Below, piece by piece: positions 1-8,957 of a DNA stretch of 64,000 nt. The DNA comes from Candidatus Vagococcus giribetii. Lineage in GTDB: Bacteria > Bacillota > Bacilli > Lactobacillales > Vagococcaceae. Every line of letters starts with the position of its first letter. Within the stretch, counting starts at the first letter, position 1. A program made the position numbers and the translations under genes. The stretch spans positions 1 to 64,000 of the forward strand of contig NZ_JAFLVX010000011.1 in NCBI RefSeq assembly GCF_017316185.1, read 5' to 3'. The notes beneath the pieces were generated by a model. The model worked only from the letters and a program-made list of their open reading frames with translations, searched no databases and was not told where the DNA came from.

Positions 1-70
1 CCAACTTACGCTGTTCCCAAGCGTCTACATACCCTTCAAACCGTATCGAAGGTTGATTTTTTTTAGTCAT
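1..70 (-). CDS. hsdS: Type I restriction specificity subunit HsdS (N-terminus only)
   Basis: The reverse strand from position 70 reads ATG and an open frame to the window edge, giving MTKKNQPSIRFEGYVDAWEQ and then RKL. The IRFxGYxDAWEQRKL pattern is the familiar opening of the first target recognition domain of HsdS proteins. HsdS chooses the DNA target for the HsdM/HsdR complex. The start codon overlaps the stop of the upstream Fic gene by 8 bases (ATGACTAA), so the two are probably translationally coupled. The rest of the gene lies beyond the left edge, so intactness cannot be judged. Confidence 0.85.
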   Translation of the reverse strand, partial: MTKKNQPSIRFEGYVDAWEQRKL

Positions 71-701
71 TCTCTACCTCTCCTTTTTCTTTTGGATAGG
101 TTAATTCTTCAATTAAATATTCGGTGTAACCTTCGTAGTAATAACTGATATCTATCCCTTTCATGTAAACTTCTCGATCGTGGATTTTATCAGTTAATGC
201 TTTTTTTAGTAAATATTTGATTTCAATATCTTTAATCGGACTTCTTTCCATAGCAAGTAGATAGTCTTCTTTATCCACTGAATTCCAATCTATTACTTTC
301 CCAATACTTTTCTTCAATATTAAATCTAACCAAATACGCATACTTCTGCCATTGCCTTCTCTAAAAGGATGAGCAATATTCATCTCTACATATTTTTCTA
401 CTATTTCATCAAAGGTCGTTGTTGGCATTTTGTCGATGTGGGTAAGCGATGGTTCTAAATACATGACTGGTGCAAAGCGAAAGTTACCTTTTGAGATATT
501 AACATCTCTTTTTTTACCTGCAAAAGCATAAATATCTTGAAATAAATAGTAATGAATCGCTTTTAAGCCTTTATATGTTCCCACGTCAAACTGGTTAATT
601 TTTTCTGACTCAAACATTTCTCTAGCTCTCATTTTACTGAGCTTTTCTTCAGCGTTATTTAGTTCTAATTGATTCGTAATTCCTAATAAGTTGTCAATCA
701 T
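63..701 (-). CDS. Fic-domain protein (probable AMP transferase) within the hsd operon
   Basis: The 212-residue protein has the canonical Fic active-site motif HPFREGNGR at residues 111-119. Its histidine is the general base, and the acidic residue binds the metal for nucleotidyl transfer to a target hydroxyl. The upstream flap region (about residues 60-85) is also typical. Length fits a single-domain Fic protein. An AAAGGGGG ribosome site precedes the ATG. It sits 20 bases after hsdM and overlaps hsdS by 8 bases, so it should be co-expressed with the methylase. I did not see an obvious separate antitoxin gene or an N-terminal (S/T)xxxE(G/N) inhibitory helix. The target is unknown. Its position resembles that of the PrrC anticodon nuclease in some hsd operons, which is context only. 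Confidence 0.85.
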   Translation of the reverse strand: MIDNLLGITNQLELNNAEEKLSKMRAREMFESEKINQFDVGTYKGLKAIHYYLFQDIYAFAGKKRDVNISKGNFRFAPVMYLEPSLTHIDKMPTTTFDEIVEKYVEMNIAHPFREGNGRSMRIWLDLILKKSIGKVIDWNSVDKEDYLLAMERSPIKDIEIKYLLKKALTDKIHDREVYMKGIDISYYYEGYTEYLIEELTYPKEKGEVEND

Positions 702-721
702 ATTGTCGCCCCCTTTACAAA

Positions 722-2320
722 TTACTCTTCAGAAAAGACATCAAATGCACCTTGCATCCATTCAGCATCTTCTTCACTGTACGTTAATTCGTTTAACATA
801 CTTAAAATATCTTTATTTAAAGCTTTTTTCTTAGCTCTTATCTCTTTCATTTCTCGACCAATCGCTGCCATATCAACTGGTTCTTCTTCTTCAAATGTAT
901 CTACGTAACGAGGAATATTCAAGTTGTAATCATTCTCTTTAACCTCATCAAAACTTGCTACATGAGCATATTTTTCAATATTCTCTCTGGCAATATACGT
1001 TTCCACTACTTTATCAATGTTTTCTAATGATAACTTGTTTTGATTTTTATTCTTTTCAAAATCTTGACTGGCATCAATAAAAAGGACATCTCTTGTTGTC
1101 CGATTTTTCTTCAAGATAATCACCGTTGTCGGGATTGATGTCCCGTAAAATAAATTAGCTGGCATACCAATAACTGCATCAATACTACCATCCTCTAATA
1201 ATTTCTTACGAATCACACCTTCTGCTGCTCCCCTAAATAACACACCGTGTGGCAAAACAATCGCCATTGTTCCTGTTTCTTTTAAGTGATAGAAACCATG
1301 TAGTAGAAAGGCAAAATCAGCTTTTGATTTTGGCGCCAGTTTTCCGTAACGATTAAAACGAGAATCATCTAAAAATGTGTTGTCAGCTGACCATTTAGCT
1401 GAGTAGGGAGGATTCATTACGACTGAATCAAAGGTGTAAGGTTCGTCAGATGGCCAGTCTTTATTTAAAGTATCTCCATTATTTAAATACATGTCTTCTT
1501 TTTCAACACCATGCAAAATTAAATTCATTTTAGCTAGATTATACGTTGTTGTATTCAACTCTTGTCCATGATATTTCACGTTATCAGGTTGTTCAATATA
1601 GTCTCTGATATGTAGCATCAATGATCCTGAACCCATTGTAGGATCATATACACTAAATAAATTTTTATCTTCTTGACCGATAGCAGCAATTCTTGCCATC
1701 ATCACAGAAACTTCTTTTGGCGTGTAAAACTCACCTGCTTTTTTTCCAGCTTCTGAAGCAAATTGGCCGATTAAAAACTCATATGCATCCCCAATAACAT
1801 CTCCGTCATGTCCTAAAACGTCAACTTCATCTAACTTCTTCAATACTTCACTAATTGTAATATTTTGTTGTTGCTCATCATTTCCAAGTTTTCTCGATGA
1901 TAAATCAACATCGTCAAACAAACCAACGAATTGGTCATAATTATTCGAAAGGTTGGCAAATGCTTTTTTCAAATCATTTAATTGAAAGATTTGAGATTTT
2001 GCCTCATCAGCTAAAGTATTAAACAAGTAAGCTGGTTCAATGACATAATTCAACATATTATTCAACGTCTCAATTAAATCGTTTTTAGTTTCTTCATCTT
2101 CTAATAAACTTAGATACAATTTTGTTTGTTCTGTTGCTGTTGGGTACTCTTCTAGACTTTCTCCTGCTTGTTCTACCACTTCTACAAGTAGCTTATCTGA
2201 CAAATACTTGTAAAAAATTAAACCTAATAAATAGTTTTTGTATTCAGATGCATCCATTTTACTTCTTAAATTGTCTGCTGCACTAAATAATTTTTGGTGT
2301 AATCCTGCTCCCAATGTCAT
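722..2320 (-). CDS. hsdM: Type I restriction-modification DNA methyltransferase HsdM
   Basis: The 532-residue protein has the N-terminal HsdM helical domain (MDASEYKNYLLGLIFYKYLSDK near residue 22), then the N6-adenine methylase fold. The SAM-binding motif PTMGSGSLML lies near residue 228 and the catalytic NPPY near residue 303. It methylates adenine in the hsd target and forms the core of the type I enzyme. Length is normal. The assigned ATG is only one base from the AAGGGG ribosome site; a TTG two codons later (position 2314) has better spacing and could be the true start. It is followed by fic and hsdS. No hsdR is visible inside the window. Confidence 0.93.
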   Translation of the reverse strand: MTLGAGLHQKLFSAADNLRSKMDASEYKNYLLGLIFYKYLSDKLLVEVVEQAGESLEEYPTATEQTKLYLSLLEDEETKNDLIETLNNMLNYVIEPAYLFNTLADEAKSQIFQLNDLKKAFANLSNNYDQFVGLFDDVDLSSRKLGNDEQQQNITISEVLKKLDEVDVLGHDGDVIGDAYEFLIGQFASEAGKKAGEFYTPKEVSVMMARIAAIGQEDKNLFSVYDPTMGSGSLMLHIRDYIEQPDNVKYHGQELNTTTYNLAKMNLILHGVEKEDMYLNNGDTLNKDWPSDEPYTFDSVVMNPPYSAKWSADNTFLDDSRFNRYGKLAPKSKADFAFLLHGFYHLKETGTMAIVLPHGVLFRGAAEGVIRKKLLEDGSIDAVIGMPANLFYGTSIPTTVIILKKNRTTRDVLFIDASQDFEKNKNQNKLSLENIDKVVETYIARENIEKYAHVASFDEVKENDYNLNIPRYVDTFEEEEPVDMAAIGREMKEIRAKKKALNKDILSMLNELTYSEEDAEWMQGAFDVFSEE

Positions 2321-2329
2321 TCCCCTTTT

Positions 2330-3045
2330 TTATAATTCAAACAAATGTCCCACCTCATCAAATGAGATGATTCTTGTTGAATTTGTTTTATCTGCATTTG
2401 AAAGTAATAAAGCCATTTTTTCTTCAGCAGTTTTTTTGATTAACTCTTTTGTATCAATTCCTCTTAACTCAAATAAGAGGAGTGGTTCTTCATCAAGTTT
2501 AACCCAATTGCATAAAAGCACGCGGAAATATGTTTACACATTTTAGCCGAATCAGGACACGTACATTTAAATGTTATTTCCTTACTTGTTGGAAATAAAC
2601 CATGATTTCTAGTTAAAAATATATGTCCAAACTCGATTGGAAATTTGCCTTCTGCTAATTCTTCTAAGCTTTCAATATTTCCGTCAATCTTTTTAACTAG
2701 TCGATTATTAGTTAGTGGTCTGATAGTAATTGTGACATGATATGGGGTAATATTACTTCCTGCAACTAATCCCGTTACCGTCCCTTTTTGAATGTTTAAA
2801 TCAAACACAGCCCCTTCTTTTAAATAGGATTTACCACGACAAATGCGATTACCGTAGTCAGCATAGTGGCTTAAATTATCACACCACGCCTTTCCCCAGA
2901 AAGAAGTTCCAATTCGATTCCCTTTTACTTGAATTTGCTTAATCGTCACTTGAGGGTTCAATTTTTTAAAATTCTGTAAAGCTCTGGCATTTCTTGCTCT
3001 TTTCTCCGCTACTGTTTCACGGACTGGAAAACCATAATATCCCAT
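2330..3045 (-). pseudogene. SWIM zinc-finger protein, frameshifted
   Basis: The first frame (3045 down to about 2505) encodes a protein opening MGYYGFPVRETVAEKRARNA. It ends with the SWIM zinc motif CTCPDSAKMCKH near residues 163-174 and a short abnormal tail. The expected continuation (KLDEEPLLLFELRGID, then a helical tail ending at 2330) is in another frame. Adding one G to the GGG run at 2503-2505 on the reverse strand joins both into 238 residues, the usual layout of this family. SWIM domains bind DNA or protein and often partner SNF2 helicases, and the SNF2 gene ends 2 bases upstream. This may be a true mutation, slippage or an assembly error. The architecture resembles B. subtilis YwqB. 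Confidence 0.75.
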
Positions 3046-3047
3046 GA

Positions 3048-5576
3048 TTAATCTACCTCCAATGAGAATAACTGTTGTAGCTCACTATCAGACATTGACA
3101 TTAGCCAATTTTCATTAGCAGAAACCGTTATAATGGTCTCAGAAAGGGCTACTTTTTCAGCTAGCATTTCATCAATCTTTTCTTCAATCGTTCCTCTAGT
3201 TATGAATTTGTACACAAATACATGCTTTTCTTGACCTATTCTAAAGGCTCGATCAGTCGCTTGATTTTCAGTCGCCGGATTCCACCAACGATCAAAATGA
3301 ATCACGTGATTAGCTGATGTTAGGTTCAGTCCAACTCCTCCAGCCTTTAATGAGAGTATCATATAAGGAATATAGTTAGCTTCATCATTAAATTGAGCGA
3401 CTAAGTCACTACGTTTTTTGACTGGCGTGCTACCATTTAAAACAAGTCCCTCAGAACCAAAAACATCTGACAAGAAATCATTTAAAGGTTCACACATTTC
3501 TTTAAATTGAGTAAAAACAATCATTTTTTCATGTTTCTCACTAATTGTTTCAGCAATTGATTTAAGATACTCAAACTTACCACTTTGTTTTTCTTTATAT
3601 GCCTGATTTCCTAGATATTGATCAGGATGATTACATATTTGTTTAAACTTGGTAATAGCTGATAAAACAATTCCTTTTTTCTTAATTCCTTCTGACTCTT
3701 CGACTGCTTGTTGAACTGATTTTTGCAGTTGTTTGTATAAAACAATCTGCTTATTTGATAGCCCAATATACTCTCTATGCTCATATTTATTAGGTAAATC
3801 AGAAATGATTCTTTTATCTGTTTTTAAACGTCTCAACATAAACGGGCTAATCATTTTCCTTACTTTTTCGTATTCTTTTTTCTGCTTTATAAAAGAGGTG
3901 AAATCCTTGTGAGTTCCTAATAAACCTGGATTTAAGAAATCATAAATACTCCATAAATCAGAAATATTATTTTCAATTGGGGTACCAGTTAAAGCTATTC
4001 GATTTTTAGAAATAAGTTGCTTTATATTTTTTGTTTGTTTTGTTTTCGGATTTTTTATCACTTGTGCCTCATCTAGCACAATTAAATCAAAAGGAGTTTC
4101 CATCAGCTGTTCAATTTTAGAAACCATTCCATAAGTGGTTATAAATGCATCTGCTTCTGAAAGCTCAAAAACTTCTTTTGATTGATACATTTTTTTAAGC
4201 CGTAAATCTGGAGTAAACACCTTTGCTTCTTTGCCCCAATTATCTAATAAAGACGCTGGGACAATTAACAATGTCTTTAAGCCAGTGAGTCGCATCTGAT
4301 TGATTAATGCTAGTATTTGTATCGTTTTTCCTAGCCCCATATCATCAGCTAGAAGAGCTCCCAATTGATGCTTCATCATAAATGATAGCCAATTAAGTCC
4401 ATCTTGTTGATATGCTCGCAAGTTAGCTTTAAAGCTTTTATCAACAGGGATAGTTGAAATATCTGTACCATTAACTAGCTTTCGTCTGAAATCAGACAAC
4501 CAACTACCTACTTCTAACTCAACTGGGATAACTTCCTCATTTATCACCAATGATTCATCCATTTTGATAAAGTCTAATAAAGATAAATCCATGTCACTTA
4601 AATTTTCATAAGAAACTAATAAATCTTTTAATTTTTGATGATTGATTTCGATCCACTTACCTTTTAAAAATGAAAGACCTTCTGTTTCTCTCAATAAGGC
4701 TTCAATTTCTAATTTAGTAAATACTTCGCCTTCAATCATTAATTTAGGCTGACATGAAATCAAACTATCTAAGCCTAGTTTACTTGGATGATCATTTCCA
4801 ACAGATAAACTAACACGTCTACCGTTTTCTTTCTTCCAAAAATCAGGAATTCGACAAATGATGCCACAGTTTTCATAAATGCTCGTTTCAGTTAAAAATT
4901 GATAGGCTTCCTGAGAAGTGAATTTTAAGGGATGAAATAACTCGCCAGACTCAACTAATCTAGAAATAAAAGATGATATGTCACTCACCTTGCTAACCGC
5001 TCCTAATAAAGTCAACATATTAGTCGACGAATCTAACTCTGAAAGAGCATTTTTTAAAGGTAAATGGTTTACTTTTTTTGAATTACCTTCCGCATAGGTT
5101 GCCAAGAATAAAAAGGGAAAAGCCTCGTCTTTACTTTCAACCAAATGGAAATAAACCCTACTTGCCAGTTGTAACTGCTTATTTTTAGCTAATAAATAGT
5201 CTTCGATACTTCCTTCTATCTGACTCATTTCTTCGTTAAACAGTTCTCCAATGCTAAGGTAAATACGTCGAACCCACTGACTGTTTACATATTCAGAACC
5301 CTTTACAAAAGGTACTTGATTAGCTATTTTTTGGTAAGTTTCAACCGAAGCTTCTTTAAACTTTCGTGTCACTTCTATTTCTCCATTATGACCCAATTCA
5401 TCGAAAAACAAGTTGGCAATACTAAGTAAATAGAGTATCTCTTCACCAAACTCAATGTTAGTTTTATTAAGGGCTTCATTATACAAAAAAAGATAAGGTG
5501 CTTTAGATAACTGCCTCTCTAACTCACTTTCAGGATGTTCTATTTTAAAGCCATTTTGTACAAAATAGATAGTCAC
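3048..5576 (-). CDS. SNF2-family DEAD/DEAH-box helicase
   Basis: The 842-residue protein has about 370 residues of poorly characterised N-terminal region, then a complete SNF2 ATPase. Motif I is ADDMGLGKT near residue 412, motif II is DEAQ, and motif III is LTGTPIENN. The helicase C domain ends with the SNF2 signature RWWNPATENQATDRAFRIGQ. Such proteins remodel or translocate on nucleic acid; bacterial members occur in transcription recycling and in phage defence. The start is GTG at 5574-5576. The SWIM gene follows after 2 bases, as in the B. subtilis ywqA-ywqB pair, so both probably act together. Being next to hsdM suggests a defence cluster, but that is inference. Confidence 0.88.
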   Translation of the reverse strand: MTIYFVQNGFKIEHPESELERQLSKAPYLFLYNEALNKTNIEFGEEILYLLSIANLFFDELGHNGEIEVTRKFKEASVETYQKIANQVPFVKGSEYVNSQWVRRIYLSIGELFNEEMSQIEGSIEDYLLAKNKQLQLASRVYFHLVESKDEAFPFLFLATYAEGNSKKVNHLPLKNALSELDSSTNMLTLLGAVSKVSDISSFISRLVESGELFHPLKFTSQEAYQFLTETSIYENCGIICRIPDFWKKENGRRVSLSVGNDHPSKLGLDSLISCQPKLMIEGEVFTKLEIEALLRETEGLSFLKGKWIEINHQKLKDLLVSYENLSDMDLSLLDFIKMDESLVINEEVIPVELEVGSWLSDFRRKLVNGTDISTIPVDKSFKANLRAYQQDGLNWLSFMMKHQLGALLADDMGLGKTIQILALINQMRLTGLKTLLIVPASLLDNWGKEAKVFTPDLRLKKMYQSKEVFELSEADAFITTYGMVSKIEQLMETPFDLIVLDEAQVIKNPKTKQTKNIKQLISKNRIALTGTPIENNISDLWSIYDFLNPGLLGTHKDFTSFIKQKKEYEKVRKMISPFMLRRLKTDKRIISDLPNKYEHREYIGLSNKQIVLYKQLQKSVQQAVEESEGIKKKGIVLSAITKFKQICNHPDQYLGNQAYKEKQSGKFEYLKSIAETISEKHEKMIVFTQFKEMCEPLNDFLSDVFGSEGLVLNGSTPVKKRSDLVAQFNDEANYIPYMILSLKAGGVGLNLTSANHVIHFDRWWNPATENQATDRAFRIGQEKHVFVYKFITRGTIEEKIDEMLAEKVALSETIITVSANENWLMSMSDSELQQLFSLEVD

Positions 5577-5602
5577 ATTACTCTACCCCACTTTTCTTTA
5601 CC

Positions 5603-5635
5603 AAAAAAAAGAGTTCGAGCTTATCACTCAAACTC
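5603..5635 (-). terminator. Rho-independent terminator after the DUF1831 gene
   Basis: GAGTTCGAG (5611-5619) pairs with CTCAAACTC (5627-5635), with one mismatch that becomes a G-U pair on the minus-strand RNA. It is followed on that strand by eight T residues. It lies 14 bases after the stop codon at 5649. Confidence 0.8.
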
Positions 5636-5648
5636 ACTTCTCAAATTT

Positions 5649-5993
5649 TTATTTCACTTCTTCTAAACATCCATAATGAATCATATCAGCCATAATATAT
5701 CTGAATTGATCTTGTTTTTCTTTGTGTTGTTCACCGTTAAAAATGTTTAAACTCTTCAAGCCATTAGCTGTAGTGATTGACATTTTTAAAGTTTTTAAGT
5801 CTTTAGCTACTGTAATTTTAAGCTTTGGACTTTGTTTGTTTTGTGGGTTTGTATCAAGTGGTCTTGCTAATTGAAAGTTACCTGATGCTGTTTCTTTAAA
5901 ACCGTAGTCTTTAAAGGCATAAGGTCTAGCTTTCTCACTCACTTTGTAATAAGTTGTTGCGCCTTCAACTGTTGCTTTATCTAAAAAAGACAT
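5649..5993 (-). CDS. DUF1831 family protein
   Basis: This 114-residue soluble protein begins MSFLDKATVEGATTYYKV and ends with FRYIMADMIHYGCLEEVK. It matches my recollection of DUF1831, a small family found almost only in Lactobacillales beside a cysteine desulfurase. No catalytic motif, signal peptide or membrane segment is visible. The desulfurase gene (6055-7203) is immediately upstream on the same strand with a 61-base gap containing an AAGGAGGAG ribosome site, so the protein may assist sulfur transfer or tRNA thiolation. That role is inference from neighbourhood, and the biochemical function is not known to me. Confidence 0.75.
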   Translation of the reverse strand: MSFLDKATVEGATTYYKVSEKARPYAFKDYGFKETASGNFQLARPLDTNPQNKQSPKLKITVAKDLKTLKMSITTANGLKSLNIFNGEQHKEKQDQFRYIMADMIHYGCLEEVK

Positions 5994-6054
5994 GGGACTC
6001 CTCCTTAAGTGTTCTTACACTCAATTATAACAAAGAGCACCTGAAAATACACCA

Positions 6055-7203
6055 TTATTTTGATAAGCTTTGAATCGTTTTCACTAAGGCACTTGAAAAA
6101 TCTCTGATGTTTTCTTCTGTTAACCCGTAACCAAAACTTATACGAATAGATTCTGAAGCAGCTGACTTTTCTGCTTCACTTCTCATGGCTAAAATAACAG
6201 GAGATGGTGACACAGTCCCAGCACTACAAGCTGAGCCACTTGACACGGCAAAACCTAGTAAATCAAGTTTTGATAAAATCAAATTACTTTTAGCCCCTTT
6301 AAACCAAATGTTTAAAATATGAGCTAAATGATTTTCTGGGTGTCCATTTAATTCAAAGGCAATCCCTGATGATTCTAGTTCAGTTATGATGATTTGTTTA
6401 AAGCCTTCATATTTCATTTTGTTGACACGTTTTTGTTCTTCGCTCAATATTTTAATAGCTGTTTTTAATCCAACAATAGCTGCTAAATTTTCAGTTCCTG
6501 CTCGTTTTTTCTCTTCTTGATCACCGCCATGCATCATCACTGGCACAGGTCGACCTTGTTTGACATACAGAAAACCAATTCCTTTTGGTCCATTAATTTT
6601 ATGACCTGAAATACTTAAATAATCAACCTTTAATGCTTTCGTATCCAAAATTTCAGAACCAAAAGCTTGGACCGCATCTGTATGAAAAAGAGCTTGATGA
6701 TCCTCTAAAAGAGCTCCAATGTCAGCGATTGGATTAATGGTTCCAACTTCATTATTACCATACATCACCGTTACTAAAATGGTGTCATCTCTTAAAGCTT
6801 CTTCCACTTGTTCAACGGTGATTTGACCTGTTTCATCTACCTCTAAACGAGTAATTTCAAAGCCCAGTTGTTCCAAATAATCCATGGAGTGTGTTACTGC
6901 GCTGTGTTCAATCGTTGTTGTAATGACATGTTTTCCTTTACCTTGTTGGGTAAGTGCGGTTTGGATAATGGCTGTGTTATCCCCTTCTGTTCCGCCACTA
7001 TTAAAAACAATTTCTGTTGAGTGAGCATTAATCGATTTAGCAATCTCTTCTCTAGCCATCTCTAATTCAAAGGACGCTTTACGCCCAAATCCATGAATAC
7101 TTGATGGGTTACCATAAACCTCCGACATGATACGGGTCATTTCTTGAATGACTTCTGGATGCATAGGGGTCGTTGCTGCATGATCTAAATATACTTCTAC
7201 CAT
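6055..7203 (-). CDS. Cysteine desulfurase (NifS/IscS-like)
   Basis: This 382-residue PLP enzyme starts VEVYLDHAATTPMHP, the standard class V aminotransferase opening. Lys202 in SISGHK should hold the PLP. Cys326 in SSGSACSAGT is the persulfide-forming cysteine on the mobile loop. It releases sulfur from L-cysteine as enzyme-bound persulfide for thio-tRNA or Fe-S assembly. The long active-site loop and lack of a SufS-type neighbourhood favour the IscS/NifS group. It is followed by the DUF1831 gene, a pairing typical of Lactobacillales. Start ATG at 7203. Confidence 0.93.
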   Translation of the reverse strand: MVEVYLDHAATTPMHPEVIQEMTRIMSEVYGNPSSIHGFGRKASFELEMAREEIAKSINAHSTEIVFNSGGTEGDNTAIIQTALTQQGKGKHVITTTIEHSAVTHSMDYLEQLGFEITRLEVDETGQITVEQVEEALRDDTILVTVMYGNNEVGTINPIADIGALLEDHQALFHTDAVQAFGSEILDTKALKVDYLSISGHKINGPKGIGFLYVKQGRPVPVMMHGGDQEEKKRAGTENLAAIVGLKTAIKILSEEQKRVNKMKYEGFKQIIITELESSGIAFELNGHPENHLAHILNIWFKGAKSNLILSKLDLLGFAVSSGSACSAGTVSPSPVILAMRSEAEKSAASESIRISFGYGLTEENIRDFSSALVKTIQSLSK

Positions 7204-7281
7204 AATTCCACTCTTCTTTCACCTAATCTTATATGGAGTATCATAACATAAAATTCCTTTTTTCTTGTTAATTTAGTTTAC

Positions 7282-7310
7282 AAAAAAACGAACTCCAGTT
7301 AAAGAGTTCG
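7282..7310 (-). terminator. Rho-independent terminator after cls
   Basis: CGAACTC (7289-7295) pairs perfectly with GAGTTCG (7304-7310) around an 8-base loop. On the minus strand seven T residues follow. It lies about 10 bases beyond the stop codon of the cardiolipin synthase gene. Confidence 0.8.
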
Positions 7311-7320
7311 TTCGTTTTGA

Positions 7321-8853
7321 TTAAAGTAATGGTGAGAAAACAGATAAAATAGCTCTGCCTAAGCGAACAAACCATTTAACGTTTTTAGCTTCTTCCAAAG
7401 TAATCAACTGACTTTTAGCTTCTGTCTCTAAATGATCTCTTAAAACGTCAGCAACAGTTGATGTTTTGTACATCCAAATACCACACTCAAAGTGAAGGAA
7501 TAGACTACGATAATCTAAGTTAACTGTTCCTACAGTTGCATAAATACCATCTACAACAAAAGTTTTCGAATGAATGAAACCTGGTGTGTACTCATAAATT
7601 TTAACTCCTGCTTCAATTAATTGAGCATAGTTAGAACGAGTTACTGCATGAACGTACCACTTGTCAGGGTTATGAGGCACGATAATACGAACATCAACGC
7701 CTCCCTTAGCAGCATTACATAATGCTTCCATGATCAAATTATCAATGATCAAGTAAGGAGTCGTAATAAAGACAGTCTCTTTAGCGCGACTAATCAAGTT
7801 CAAGTAGACGTTCATTCCCACTGTTTCGTTATCAAATGGTGAGTCAACATAAGGTTGATAATATCCTTCACTTTCTGGTAACTCATCTTCTTTGAACTCA
7901 GGATAGAAATCTTCTAAATTATCATCTGCTTTGTAAACAAATTCCCATAAAGATAAGAATAGTAAGGTAAAGCCCCAAGCAGCTTTTCCTTTAACCATAA
8001 TTGAGTTATCTTTCCAGTGGCCAAAACGATCCACTTCGTTGATATACTCGTCAGCTAAGTTAATCCCACCTGTAAAGGCAACTTTTCCATCAATCACGGT
8101 GATTTTACGGTGGTTACGGTTGTTAAAAATTGGCGATAGCACTGGGATAAAGGGATTGAAGACACAACATTTAATGCCTTTATCTTCAATTTGACGGTAG
8201 TAATGATGTGGTAGTGTTGTTAAACAACCAAAGTCATCATAGATAAAACGAACATCTAAGCCTTCTTTAGCTTTTCTTTCTAAGACTTCAAGTAACGTGT
8301 TCCACATCTTACCTTCTTCAACAATAAAGTACTCCATAAAAATATACTTCTCGGCTTTTTCAAGCTCAACTAACATGGCTTTAAAAGCATCTTCACCTAG
8401 TGGAAAATACTCACTGGATGTGTTATTGAATAAAGCTCCCTCACCAAACTGGCTTAAGTAGTTAGACTGGATAATCGCATCCATGTTTCCATCATCAATG
8501 GTTACACCTTTTACTGTATCTAAATTGGCTTCTTTTTCTTTTTCTTGAATACGAGCCATCATTTCTTTATCGTCTTTTGAAAATCTCACACGTCCAAAGA
8601 CAAGATAAATCACTGTTCCAAAAATGGGAATTAACATAATCGGAATAATCCAAGCAATTTTGTAGGCTGGGTTACTGCGACTATTAACAATTTTTATAAT
8701 AACTGCTGCTGAGACCGCAATATATGTCCCATAAAAATAAACAAAGTACTCTTGAAATTTAAATATAATAGCAAATAACAGTACTAGTTGAAAAAGAATT
8801 AACAAACCAATAATAATTGCTCGATTAGAAATAATTTTCATTAAATTCTTCAT
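7321..8853 (-). CDS. cls: Cardiolipin synthase
   Basis: I place the start at the ATG at 8853 (510 aa), because AAGG lies 7 bases upstream; an in-frame upstream ATG would add 15 residues but has no such site. Two N-terminal membrane helices are followed by two phospholipase D domains with HKD motifs: H248-x-K250-x4-D255 (HRKITVID) and H428-x-K430-x4-D435 (HSKTFVVD). The enzyme joins two phosphatidylglycerol molecules into cardiolipin and glycerol at the membrane. Length is normal for Firmicutes Cls. It appears to be a single-gene unit with a -10-like TATAAT at 8879-8884 upstream. Confidence 0.93.
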   Translation of the reverse strand: MKNLMKIISNRAIIIGLLILFQLVLLFAIIFKFQEYFVYFYGTYIAVSAAVIIKIVNSRSNPAYKIAWIIPIMLIPIFGTVIYLVFGRVRFSKDDKEMMARIQEKEKEANLDTVKGVTIDDGNMDAIIQSNYLSQFGEGALFNNTSSEYFPLGEDAFKAMLVELEKAEKYIFMEYFIVEEGKMWNTLLEVLERKAKEGLDVRFIYDDFGCLTTLPHHYYRQIEDKGIKCCVFNPFIPVLSPIFNNRNHRKITVIDGKVAFTGGINLADEYINEVDRFGHWKDNSIMVKGKAAWGFTLLFLSLWEFVYKADDNLEDFYPEFKEDELPESEGYYQPYVDSPFDNETVGMNVYLNLISRAKETVFITTPYLIIDNLIMEALCNAAKGGVDVRIIVPHNPDKWYVHAVTRSNYAQLIEAGVKIYEYTPGFIHSKTFVVDGIYATVGTVNLDYRSLFLHFECGIWMYKTSTVADVLRDHLETEAKSQLITLEEAKNVKWFVRLGRAILSVFSPLL

Positions 8854-8878
8854 CTGGTCACCTTCTTTCTTCCTAAAT

Positions 8879-8905
8879 ATTATAGGAAACAATAACAACT
8901 TTCAA
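8879..8905 (-). promoter_or_regulatory. Probable cls promoter
   Basis: On the minus strand a TTGAAA (8900-8905) and a perfect TATAAT (8879-8884) are separated by 15 bases, slightly short of the 16-18 optimum. The pair lies 26 bases before the chosen cls start and just downstream of the aldo/keto reductase terminator. Confidence 0.5.
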
Positions 8906-8920
8906 CTAAGAAAATCAAAA

Positions 8921-8953
8921 AGCGATACTTTTTTCAAGTATCGCTCTTTTTTG
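8921..8953. terminator. Bidirectional terminator between aldo/keto reductase and cls
   Basis: AGCGATACTT (8921-8930) pairs perfectly with AAGTATCGCT (8936-8945) around a 5-base loop, with T runs on the plus side and A runs on the other. It lies directly after the aldo/keto reductase stop on the minus strand. Confidence 0.85.
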
Positions 8954-8957
8954 CTAT

